Below are positions 23,501 through 31,846 of a stretch of 64,000 bases of DNA, piece after piece. The stretch's first letter is position 1, and the number at the start of each line of letters is the position of its first letter. The notes under the pieces were generated by a model that was not told the DNA's origin, made no database searches, and saw only the letters and a program-made list of their open reading frames with translations. The DNA is from Gigaspora rosea (lineage: Eukaryota > Glomeromycota > Glomeromycetes > Diversisporales > Gigasporaceae), in assembly GCA_003550325.1 (NCBI GenBank), contig QKWP01000412.1, positions 189,406 through 253,405 on the forward strand, in the 5' to 3' direction. The translations under genes and the position numbers were made by a program.

Positions 23501-23715
23501 AACCAATGCTATGTATAGGTATGACATGAATTCGAAAGGTTCATGGTATTCTTGACCCGAATAAAAACCAATTTCGCATAAAGGTTCATGGTAAGTCTTA
23601 TATTATACCAACATTCAGCAGGGCTCCAGTAGTCAAGGATCCGCCAAAAGATATAGAGACCTTAGAAGTATTGGATTCCGATTCATCAAGTAAAGAGGTA
23701 AAAAAAAATGCATAA
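20593..23715 (+). pseudogene. Gag-like plus retropepsin-like polyprotein, four stops, no RT
   Basis: A single frame runs 1040 codons, broken by TAA (20779-20781 and 21007-21009) and TGA (23173-23175 and 23527-23529). The first 250 residues are coiled coil. A Ty3-type Gag core follows: PEFHGGDEDHEDFVDRFISYI and LKGEAREWYHREFDNKNWE, about 100 Gly/Ala/Pro-rich residues, then RQGSYETVPLFWAKIQKYGDQLG and THFLSGI. A second coiled coil and an acidic linker lead to a retropepsin-like domain: FLDNGSEIGALND (Asn replaces the usual Thr/Ser after the catalytic Asp), a beta-rich body and EPMLCIGM. No reverse transcriptase or RNase H is found anywhere in the element. The longest open part is 21085-23175. 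Its role as a capsid with a maturation protease is inference from the fold. Confidence 0.75.
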
Positions 23716-23867
23716 ATTGTGAAAGTATGACTATCCGTGTAAAGGAGCTTGAAAAAGCACTATTTACTAGTGTCCAAACTAATTCAGAATTTATTGGATA
23801 TTATAATAATTTGCGTGATCAATATAAAACAAAAATTATTCATATTAATTCTAAGCTTTTGAAATAG
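23698..23867 (+). CDS. Possible frameshift extension of the polyprotein
   Basis: After GT at 23698-23699 comes a run of nine A. In the polyprotein frame the stop follows four codons later (TAA 23713). A shift of -1 at A_AAA_AAA opens a frame beginning KCINCES, with a CxxC pair, and continuing about 50 codons to TAG at 23865-23867. This overlaps the 3' end of the HTH gene by 17 bp. It may be programmed frameshifting or a one-base loss in the homopolymer. Confidence 0.4.
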
Positions 23868-24318
23868 GAGCAGATAGTTTAGAAATATCAGCACGTACAA
23901 CAGCTCTTATCTTTTTAGCCTCCTCTTGTGTTCTCTTATAGAATTCTAAAGGATCTTCAGTTTTTTGTGAGGCTTCAGGTGGTATAGTTTCTTTTTTTGC
24001 TTCTGATATTTTGTCTATCTTTTCAGTCGAATCTTTACTAACAGAGTATTGATCAGAAATACGCGCAGACTTGAACTTGGATTTTCTCTTTTTTGTCTCT
24101 TCCACAACTATAGGTATTGAAATATCACTTTCCGAATCAGCTAAATATGGATTCCAAACATTTGTGCAAACCTCTTTTCCTTTCCATATCCGATAAAAAC
24201 GGGTATTGGACATAGGATATTTATCTCTAAGCATCTCTAAAGGTTTGGATTTTGCATCTTTGTATTGCATAATATATTTATAGTCATCTGGTGATAGTTT
24301 GACTGCATCAGATCGCAT
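23851..24318 (-). CDS. Small helix-turn-helix protein
   Basis: This is an intact 155-codon gene starting at ATG 24318. Residues 7-48 (KLSPDDYKYIMQYKDAKSKP, LRDKYPMSNTRFYRIWKGKE) form a homeodomain-like HTH of the kind found in transposases and terminase small subunits, with the recognition helix around MSNTRFYRIW. The rest is lysine/serine/glutamate-rich and probably disordered. It could be a DNA-binding accessory to integration or packaging, or a repressor; nothing in the sequence decides. It is convergent with the Gag-like gene, and 24299 onward leads into the minisatellite. Confidence 0.65.
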   Translation of the reverse strand: MRSDAVKLSPDDYKYIMQYKDAKSKPLEMLRDKYPMSNTRFYRIWKGKEVCTNVWNPYLADSESDISIPIVVEETKKRKSKFKSARISDQYSVSKDSTEKIDKISEAKKETIPPEASQKTEDPLEFYKRTQEEAKKIRAVVRADISKLSAPISKA

Positions 24319-24360
24319 GGTCTTGTTAATAGTATCAGTAATATTGATAAAAAAAAATAC

Positions 24361-24540
24361 TAATGATATTATTGATAATATCGGTAATATTGATAATATC
24401 CATAATGCTATTATTGATAATACCAGTAATATTGATAATATTGATAATATCCGTAATATCTATAATATGTTATTATTGATAATATCCGTAATATCTATAA
24501 TATGTTATTATTGATAATATCCGTAATATGTTATTTTTAT
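24361..24540. repeat. GATAATAT(C)CGTAATAT minisatellite
   Basis: Short units of ATTGATAATAT and CCGTAATAT repeat in tandem. The block GATAATATCCGTAATATC plus TATAATATGTTATTATT occurs twice in full and once truncated. It separates the HTH gene from the membrane-protein gene and could hold the promoter of the latter. Confidence 0.75.
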
Positions 24541-24565
24541 TAAATATAGCTAAGCTGAAAAATAC

Positions 24566-25762
24566 ATGGCTAATATATGTACATTGCGAGATATTAACTC
24601 AAAAGGACATCGTCTTGGAAGTACTAGGGAGGTGGAACTTGAAGAAGCTTTACGTGATAGTTGTAAGTCCAATTCTGAACTTATTGATGATTTTAAAAAC
24701 TATCAGAAGGTGTATAAAAAGTATATTAAAAATATCAAACAGGATAAGGTGCATATGCAACAGGATCTTAATCGATCCAATAAAGATAAAGAGAAACTCA
24801 CTAAGCATACCTATCAGCTTATAGATGAAGTAAAACGATTGCGTTCAGAGTTAGATACTCTAACATCCCAGATTACTCGCAAAGATATTTCTCTTAATGA
24901 ATCTAAAATTAAGATAAAAAATTTCCAGTCTAAGATAAAAATATTGGAAATGAAACTATCTTCAACTCAGAATAAATCAAAGGAAATTTCAACACTTCGA
25001 TCTATGAAAAAAATATTAGAAGGTAAGTTAGAATCAGCTCAAAAGGATGCATTTTCAACTCAGAAAGAGATAATAAAAAAAGAATCCGAGATTATATCTC
25101 TCAAGTCTGAATTAACGAATATAAAGAATGAACTAACGAATACAAAGGATGAATTAGCTTCAAAAATTAATGAAATTGAGTGTTTAGGCACTTTATGCCC
25201 TGCTTCACAGAAAACAAAAGATATATTGGATCCTGTAGTTATGGGAGGTGCGGAAAAAAATACGCAGAGTGAGGAACAAAGTTTCATATCGAATTCTGAA
25301 GCTAAATCTAAAAGTCTTGTAAAATATTTTAAAAGTAAAAAGAAAATGGAAGCAGAAATAAATGATACTTCCCTAACTAACCAAGAGTCTTTAACAAATG
25401 ATATATCGAATATAAAAAATGAGCTAGTAATAAAAGAAAATGAAACATTTCCAATTATCATAAATAAGCAGAATCCGGAGTCATTAATTCAAGATATTAC
25501 AATAGAAGGGGCAGTATGCGCTGGCGAGGCTTTAGTTAATGATAAGTATCAGATTCCTCCTATTATTAAAATTATCATTATTGCAATAATAGTGATATTA
25601 ATTATTTGGTATATATACACGAATATTTTTCATCCAACCAAAAAGAAAGAAATTTTTTATCCCGTCTATAGAAATCATAGTTATGGATTCCCAATTCGTT
25701 ATACAAAAGAACCGAAAAAAAGAATTACCACCTATGAAACTTTACCTTATGGATATGGATGA
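24566..25762 (+). CDS. Coiled-coil protein with one C-terminal membrane anchor
   Basis: The intact frame encodes 398 residues from ATG 24566. Residues about 20-215 are dense heptad-type coiled coil rich in Lys, Glu, Ser and Leu. A single strongly hydrophobic segment (IIKIIIIAIIVILIIWYIY, around residues 333-351) is followed by a basic, Tyr/Pro-rich tail of about 45 residues ending TLPYGYG. The topology suggests a tail-anchored protein with a long coiled coil on one side. The last 29-80 bp overlap the start of the ATPase gene in another frame, a compact virus-like arrangement. A role in an envelope, spike or membrane docking is conceivable but not shown. The family is not recognised. Confidence 0.75.
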   Translation: MANICTLRDINSKGHRLGSTREVELEEALRDSCKSNSELIDDFKNYQKVYKKYIKNIKQDKVHMQQDLNRSNKDKEKLTKHTYQLIDEVKRLRSELDTLTSQITRKDISLNESKIKIKNFQSKIKILEMKLSSTQNKSKEISTLRSMKKILEGKLESAQKDAFSTQKEIIKKESEIISLKSELTNIKNELTNTKDELASKINEIECLGTLCPASQKTKDILDPVVMGGAEKNTQSEEQSFISNSEAKSKSLVKYFKSKKKMEAEINDTSLTNQESLTNDISNIKNELVIKENETFPIIINKQNPESLIQDITIEGAVCAGEALVNDKYQIPPIIKIIIIAIIVILIIWYIYTNIFHPTKKKEIFYPVYRNHSYGFPIRYTKEPKKRITTYETLPYGYG

Positions 25763-26561
25763 GGCCACAAAGCACGAATCATCCAGAAATGTCGGACATC
25801 CAGCAATGTCATGGCCTTTCAGTAAGGTATTTACTGGTAAAAGTGGTACAGGTAAGACTAATATACTCGGAAATATTTTTGTTGGTGACAAGGGTGAATG
25901 TATATATAAAAAGAAAAAGGGTGGATCCCGCTATATACGATGTGATGATTTGATAGTTTGTGGATACCATCCAGATGAACCTAAATGGGCATTTGTTAGA
26001 TATATATATGGAGTAATCGCAAGTGATCCAAAAGCACCATATTACGAAAATATTAGATTTAAATATATCTCACCTGAAAAAATTCCTAGTGTAAAATCAT
26101 TTTCTCCAGAGAGGAGTACTGTAATTATTTTTGAGGATTTATGTGTTGCTCCAGATACAATACAAAATCGAATTATTCCATTCTTTACACATGGACGTCA
26201 TCGTAATATAAGTCCAATATATGTGACACAAAAATATCACCATGTCCCAATAATTATTCGTGAAAATCTTACCCACTTAGTTATATTTAATGGGGGCAGT
26301 AGTTATCAAGATGTATCCAAGATAGCTGGTCGTTATACTGATGATGTTAAAAATGCATCAATGGTTATTAATAGTTATCTGCGTAAAGGTGAATTTATAG
26401 TATTTGACCTTAATAAAGCAGAGGACGATCCACTTGCAATTCGGTTAAGGTTCGATACTCCACTAGATTTGCAGAAAGAGATAGAGTTACGGCAAAAGCG
26501 CAAGATAGGTTCGAAGAACCATGACCCTTTAGGGTCGCCCTTCGGGCCTGCTCTGCAATAA
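25734..26561 (+). CDS. A32/FtsK-HerA-type DNA-packaging ATPase
   Basis: Intact. The frame opens at 25683; ATG 25734 (or 25749) is preferred because it shortens the overlap with the membrane-protein gene. The Walker A motif is GKSGTGKT, and Walker B is STVIIFEDL with adjacent Glu-Asp. The block PFFTHGRHRNISPIYVTQKY, then HHVPIIIRENLTHLVIF, is the arginine-finger and sensor region typical of packaging ATPases of poxvirus A32, Polintons, virophages and Polinton-like viruses. Such enzymes pump DNA into preformed capsids. About 275 residues is close to the family's usual length. The C-terminal codons run through a cluster of GC-rich hairpins that may be a late addition. This is the strongest evidence that the element is, or derives from, a DNA virus. 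Confidence 0.88.
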   Translation: MKLYLMDMDEATKHESSRNVGHPAMSWPFSKVFTGKSGTGKTNILGNIFVGDKGECIYKKKKGGSRYIRCDDLIVCGYHPDEPKWAFVRYIYGVIASDPKAPYYENIRFKYISPEKIPSVKSFSPERSTVIIFEDLCVAPDTIQNRIIPFFTHGRHRNISPIYVTQKYHHVPIIIRENLTHLVIFNGGSSYQDVSKIAGRYTDDVKNASMVINSYLRKGEFIVFDLNKAEDDPLAIRLRFDTPLDLQKEIELRQKRKIGSKNHDPLGSPFGPALQ

Positions 26562-26593
26562 AAAATCAGCCACGTAAGTGTCCTGCTTTGCAG
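26508..26593. repeat. Cluster of small GC-rich hairpins
   Basis: Three perfect hairpins abut: GGTTCGAAGAACC (26508-26520), GACCCTTTAGGGTC (26523-26536) and GCCCTTCGGGC (26537-26547). CTGCTTTGCAG (26583-26593) follows. They form the last codons of the ATPase gene and its 3' flank, and stand out in AT-rich DNA. They resemble the mobile double-hairpin elements described in fungal mitochondrial genomes. Confidence 0.75.
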
Positions 26594-26805
26594 AAATGAA
26601 AAGTCTATAGTTAGTATTCACTTCATAGATTACCCAATTGTGATGAGTTGCCACTCTCAAGAATAGCATTAGGAAAACAGTGGACAACTACCTATCTATG
26701 TCCTCAAAGGTATTAGTAGAGCTGACACAGTCAAAAAATAATATATAAAAAGTATGGGTATTTTTTATCATGAAGCAATTAATAAATCAAATAAATACCT
26801 GTGTA
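26562..26805. other. Intergenic segment with a motif repeated at 38.7 kb
   Basis: No gene. CTCAAGAATAGCATTAGG followed by AAAA (26656-26677) recurs exactly at 38715-38736, and both copies are followed by GTGGAC. Sequence before each copy also shares ACTTCATAGATT and CAATTGTGAT. Confidence 0.6.
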
Positions 26806-27669
26806 CTATGCTTCTATTTCTAAAAGTCGCTTTTGGAATCTAACCCGCAATTGACTCTTTTTAGAATCTATCCAATTATACGGAATATAATATTCTTCAT
26901 ATTGTCTAATAATAATGGAACTGCACATCATATAATAGTTTTTATATATTTCAATCCATTTAGTACGCCACTGATTAAATTGTTCTCGGGTTTGAGGATT
27001 TTTCACTTCATGGCTCGTTAAACCTAGAAACTTCTTATCTTCTAGAATATTATCATTCGGTAAACTCAACCAGGCAAGCCGTGCATTTGATGGGTCCCTT
27101 TCTTTGAATCGTCTCCAAGCATTTTGAATAATTCTTGCTAAACCATCTCTAGTTTTAGCTTTGCTACATGAATAATCCCAATGTTGCTTCATCAAATCTG
27201 CTGGTTCAAGTCTTTCAATATATCTATATATAGCACTAGCATATACCTTCTTTGGCTTCTCATCATTAACTTGAATCAATTTCCAACAATAGAGACAAAT
27301 TGCCATACGAGTTTTATGAATTCTAGGTCGGTAGTAATCATGATCTACAAATTTACCCTTACCAAATGCTAGAAATAGAGCATGTGCATGGTAAACGCTC
27401 CTCTTTCTCTCAGAGACTAGCTCTTGTAAAGGAATTCGAACTCTGAGTGCCCATTCTCTTGGAGTTTCGTGTGGTCGAATAATTGATAAAGTATCATACT
27501 GTCTTTCAACCTCAAAGAGATCATCAAAGAATCGTTGATAATTATTAATGCTACAATAATTATAGATATATGACTCTACATATCTCATATCATATCCCGG
27601 TTTATTATTAATGAGCTTCATTGATTTAGCTTTTTTATCAATAATAGTGGGGATAACAAGACCTAACAT
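26806..27669 (-). CDS. Unknown 287-residue protein with an IQ-like motif
   Basis: An intact frame starts at ATG 27669. No family is recognised with confidence. It is predicted mainly alpha-helical, rich in Tyr, Arg and Trp, with no signal peptide or membrane segment. Residues near 180-200 read ARIIQNAWRRFKERD, an IQ-type amphipathic basic helix as found in calmodulin-binding sites. CLYCWK gives one CxxC but no second pair. It is convergent with the packaging ATPase. Position among morphogenesis-like genes would allow a structural role, but this is only context. Confidence 0.65.
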   Translation of the reverse strand: MLGLVIPTIIDKKAKSMKLINNKPGYDMRYVESYIYNYCSINNYQRFFDDLFEVERQYDTLSIIRPHETPREWALRVRIPLQELVSERKRSVYHAHALFLAFGKGKFVDHDYYRPRIHKTRMAICLYCWKLIQVNDEKPKKVYASAIYRYIERLEPADLMKQHWDYSCSKAKTRDGLARIIQNAWRRFKERDPSNARLAWLSLPNDNILEDKKFLGLTSHEVKNPQTREQFNQWRTKWIEIYKNYYMMCSSIIIRQYEEYYIPYNWIDSKKSQLRVRFQKRLLEIEA

Positions 27670-29792
27670 ATTTGATGATTTAATGTAATATACTGTTTAG
27701 ACAGTTATAAATATTATATTAAGATTATTAGACCTATGAGATTTGGCACGATATATACAATTAAAACCAGATTCATTTTTTGTGCATTCGAAATAACTTA
27801 TATTAAAGATTCAATAATATATAAACTTCTCACCTGAAAAATGACACAAAAGCAACTAAAATGCTAACAAATCAAAAATAGTATATACCTAGTTCTAGTT
27901 AAGCATAACTTTACTCATCGACGACGGTATAAGAACATTGGTAAGATATTGCAAAGCAATGAGACAAGTCTTCTAAATTTCGGGTATAAATTTTTCTGGT
28001 GGATACATTCAATCACTCTCTGTGGTGTGGTTCAGTTGTTTAGGAAGTCTGCGTCACCTTCCCCCTAATACACGCCCCACATTAAGGATGACGATCGCGC
28101 ACAGGATAAAGGAAAATGCTGTGTTTATATAAGTTTCAAGGTGGATACATTCAAACTATTTCTCATCTCGTAGTTCAGTGGACTAACCCACGGGAAGCAC
28201 ATTCGGTCTTCCTCTCCTTACTACATAGACAATGATAGTTGACGATCACGCCCTCAAAAGTGTTTTATAATATAGAAAAAATAAACGAAATATATGACAT
28301 GCTTTCAAGGGAGGGAGTACGCGGATCCTAAACCATTTAATGCGAGTCCCTGCGCCATATTATTTCTCTAGTATAAAAGATACATAGTCAGAGGCCCTAT
28401 CGTCTTAAGATATAGACGAAATTTTTTGCTTGACTGAAGAAGACTATATTATTAGAAGACAGCTAGATTGCATATTTTTTGCGGAACAAACGAACTACCA
28501 TAGCCAAAGCACTGAGCCATCTGCTCTGTTAAAGCAAGAAGATTGTGCGCATGTTCGATCACACAACTCGCCGAAGCAAACTCGTGTCAAGTAGCTATAG
28601 AAGTCGTCTTATCAACACAAAAACAACCTAGTGTGAAAGGGCGAAGAAAGTGTATTATCGGTAAAAACAATCAAAAAATTTTACAAAAAAAAAAGATTTA
28701 TATAAGGGGATACCGCCTTATACATAATCATTAACCCCATATCGATATTGTATGTGTTTGCATAATTGTTAGCCTCATATTTATTTTTAACGTTAAGGGG
28801 TAGATTACCTGATAAGCTATAAATATCCATACTCTTCTTGTGTATATATTAGCAATAATTTTACCGAATTTTAAATAAAGCATATACGTATAAGATGTTC
28901 AATCAACATGTCAACAAACATTTTGTCAGTATACAGCTATTTTAATACAACTACGTAGCGGTAATTTAAATTTCACGGCTGTTAGATCATTTCTGTCATA
29001 CTATCATATGACTTAACGGTCCCACGGGTCCGCACGCATAATTTACAAATTTCGTATCCCGACGGCTTCCAGAGACCGTCGGAGTATAAACTGATTTTTA
29101 ATATTTTTATATTTTTTTGATAATGATAGCGATCACTTGATGTCAGTTCGAATGAGCGATAAAACCTTGACCGGCTTTAATAATCAATGGCCTGCATTAA
29201 ATTTTATGCGGTGTCACCTTGATTTCTCACGGTCGATTTTTGATTTATAACGAATATCTAGAAAGCCTTTTTCTTATTATATATGATACTGCGATAAGAA
29301 AAAGCGCAAATGGAACTTAAAAGGGCTATAATAGGGAAGAGTACAACTTTCTTTATCAGTGATATTATCGAATTTCATATGATGCAGGAACTTGGAACTC
29401 CCAGATCGTCGAGATCGTTAACTTTTTCACTTCGCAGGAGAGATCGTCGAATCTAAGGGGTTTAAGTTACCTAAAAAAAACTACAAAATAGATTCAGTGT
29501 TTGGAACTTATGGCCGAGCGGAGTTGCTTTTTGGAGAAAAAACTGGCATTAGACTTGGGTAACGTAATTACTAATCGTGTATTTTTCTTTCTCTAGATCT
29601 AACGAACGTGAAGTATAAAAATAAGCGTGTTTCCACCCGTAAGATAAGTCAGCAATAGCGTTATTTTTTGCTCATATATATTTTTACTTGGTTCACTTGC
29701 CCATTTATTTTTAAAGTAATGGATTTACCGTTTAATACAGTCTATGAAGACGATTTTTTACTTACTATGTTTTTTGTATTTAGGAACAAAAA
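27670..29792. other. 2.1-kb gene-poor island with tRNA-like relics
   Basis: No protein gene is supported. Two related segments begin GGTGGATACATTCAA (about 27999 and 28141) and lead into GTGGTTCAGTTG and GTAGTTCAGTGG, like tRNA A-boxes, and later GACGATCRCGC. ATGGCCGAGCGG (29508-29519) matches the A-box of Ser/Leu tRNAs. On the minus strand, ATGGCTCAGTGC lies near 28525. None folds into a full tRNA by eye and B-boxes are missing or mispaired. A hairpin CCGACGG...CCGTCGG lies at 29059-29082. Confidence 0.5.
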
Positions 29793-30157
29793 ATGAGCAC
29801 TAATGATAACACCACCTCCAAGACCAACGATATTACCCTTAACTGTTTTATTCGTGGTGAGACCCTCGAAGATATTTTTGGGTAACTGTTGATAAGACTT
29901 TGGATGTTGAGAATCTGAAAACCGAAATTAAAAGTACCCGACCAAATTTATTTCAAAAAGATTTTGATCTGTACAAAGTTGATTTTTTTCAACCTAACCG
30001 TTCCTTAATCTCTTCAGTAAATAGTCGTAATGATAAAGGTGAATTTATAAGATCAAATAAAAAAATTTCTGAGTATTTTAACAATGGGTATATTAATGAT
30101 CATCAATATAGTGAAAACGGTTCCATTCACCTCCTCATATTCCCTAAAGAGGGATAA
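29793..30157 (+). pseudogene. Crinkler (CRN) N-terminal ubiquitin-like header, frameshifted
   Basis: ATG 29793 opens 30 codons ending ITLNCFIRGETLEDIFG, then TAA at 29883. A -1 shift at the GGG there opens a frame to TAA at 30155-30157 that continues naturally with VTVDKTLDVENLKTEIKS and DFDLYKVDFF. This is the LxxxGxxxxxxF, KTVxxLKxxIK, LxLWKVD pattern of CRN headers. The second part ends SIHLLIFPKEG, where CRN headers usually end in an HVHVLV-like strand. No C-terminal effector domain follows, so this is a header-only protein. CRNs are secreted or nuclear proteins of oomycetes and early-diverging fungi, including mycorrhizal fungi. The frameshift could be a lost G in a GGGG run. Its presence inside the element suggests captured host cargo. 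Confidence 0.65.
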
Positions 30158-30361
30158 TCAAATGTAAACCCCTCTTTGACGCATACATGTATTTTTTATT
30201 TTTTTTATTTTATAATAAAAATATTTTATCTGTATATTGTCTCCGGCAACAATTATTATGAAAAAATAAAGAGGGGTCCTGTGGCCTCGCCATTTTTTAC
30301 AATGTAATTAATTAGTGGAGACTATTGAGTTAATTTTATTAGTGGAACTAGCTTTGCTAAT

Positions 30362-31573
30362 CTATGCTCTTATGGTTGCTATTGGAATTGAATTCTGATA
30401 TTTATTTATATAACAATAGAGATGATAAGTTTTTGTATTGACATAATCGCCACTCCCCCATAAACCCTCTATATTATTTCTTATATTTTCTTTTTTATGG
30501 TCTTTATTGCATATAGGACAGAGTACAGATCTATTAAAATCAAAATAATTACTATATTTAAAACTATGTTTCAAAGTTAAATAAGGAAATCGTTCTAATA
30601 CCATTTCAATAACATGTTGTTGTCTTTCTTCGAGGTCTTTAGGTAGAATAGAAATTGGTGATCGAAGTTTGGATGGTCCAGATTGAACATTTACCTGCGG
30701 TACAAATAAAGACTTTTCCTCAAAAAATATCTGTGTGAATTGAGCATGGATTTTTTCCCATTCGTTCATAAGATCATCAAGCCATGCAGTACTTAAACCA
30801 CTCTTTAGTATACTTCGACGTAATAACTCTTCACCAACCAGCCTATCCCGATCTGTTAGAAATTTGTGATATTTTCTAGTATCTTCATTCCTTTCTATTC
30901 CACCACGATAGAAGCGTATATCTCTTTCCAAGTCAGCGGGAAAACAACCCATAGCCCATCTATTTTTCTCAGCCTCAGTAATGACCGAAAATTTCTCGGG
31001 ATCCATTCCATGTTCGATGGCATATTGGCGTAAGCTGGCCTCTGGCTGATAAAGACAGGTTTTGTTTAGTACACTTACTTGAATTTCCGGTAAGCTTTGT
31101 TTAGCGATTATAACTTTCTTTTGATCATTACGAAAAGGGCAATTAAGAAAATAGTAATCATTTTTACCGAGACAACTCCAGTCGCCCCATATACCTCGAT
31201 GTGTATGTACCTCTTTACATATCGGACATTTAGCTTCTAGATCTGTATATTTAAAAACATCTCGGTACCATGCATTCGATTTAGTATATGACAAGAAAGG
31301 GAAACGTTTATGTACTGCTTCATGGATTGTGCTTTTTTCTTCTGGAAACTTAGAAATTTTGATAATGCAATCCTGTGAAAGGTAATTATCAGTCTTTTTG
31401 ATTTGTAGGGGTTCGAGAGTTTCAGACATCCTCCAGGGATTGAGCCCAGTTTTTTTCTTATATATTTTATATAACTTGGAACGAAGTTTATCAGATATAG
31501 TGGTTGGTAAATCAGTTAATTTGGAATACCAATCCAGATATTCGGGGGTTAGTACCTTATCTTGTGTATCCAT
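30362..31573 (-). CDS. Zinc-ribbon protein, two CPIC-x-H motifs
   Basis: An intact 403-residue frame starts at ATG 31573, with TTATATAA 8 bp upstream. Two similar putative zinc ribbons are visible: CPICKEVHTHRGIWGDW...NCPF near residues 115-150 and CPICNKDHKKE...LYCYINKY near 350-395. Each has Cys-x2-Cys, a nearby His and a late Cys. The pattern also occurs in the neighbouring 614-residue protein and between primase and helicase in the replication protein, so it is a recurring module of this element. The region between is helical and charged. The family is not recognised; nucleic-acid binding is likely. Confidence 0.7.
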   Translation of the reverse strand: MDTQDKVLTPEYLDWYSKLTDLPTTISDKLRSKLYKIYKKKTGLNPWRMSETLEPLQIKKTDNYLSQDCIIKISKFPEEKSTIHEAVHKRFPFLSYTKSNAWYRDVFKYTDLEAKCPICKEVHTHRGIWGDWSCLGKNDYYFLNCPFRNDQKKVIIAKQSLPEIQVSVLNKTCLYQPEASLRQYAIEHGMDPEKFSVITEAEKNRWAMGCFPADLERDIRFYRGGIERNEDTRKYHKFLTDRDRLVGEELLRRSILKSGLSTAWLDDLMNEWEKIHAQFTQIFFEEKSLFVPQVNVQSGPSKLRSPISILPKDLEERQQHVIEMVLERFPYLTLKHSFKYSNYFDFNRSVLCPICNKDHKKENIRNNIEGLWGSGDYVNTKTYHLYCYINKYQNSIPIATIRA

Positions 31574-31846
31574 GTTGTCATTTATATAATTTCAAAGCAA
31601 TTTAATTTCTCGCATTGAGTATTATGTACTAAAAAACATCCCTATTCACTCACAAGCTCATGCCCAGATTTGTGTAGTTAACTACTTCCCCAACGATTCA
31701 TTTCACTTCATTCGTTCAGGTCGATTCAATGCCCGAAAACAGAAAAAAATTACATACATTATTATCTGATCTATTGACAACAAACATAGTGAGTTGACGG
31801 GATATATACACCCCACCGACAATGAGGGTAATGAATTGGTGGGATT

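Noticed and set aside
18762-23529. Alternative genetic code (TGA or TAA read as an amino acid)
   Set aside because: Host genes and intact element genes use all stops normally, and both TAA and TGA interrupt frames; mutation explains them better.
24361-24540. CRISPR-like array
   Set aside because: Units are contiguous AT-rich tandem repeats without unique spacers, in a eukaryotic genome.
28500-28590. Functional tRNA gene
   Set aside because: A TGTTCGATCAC block resembles a B-box but the T-stem does not pair and no acceptor stem was found.
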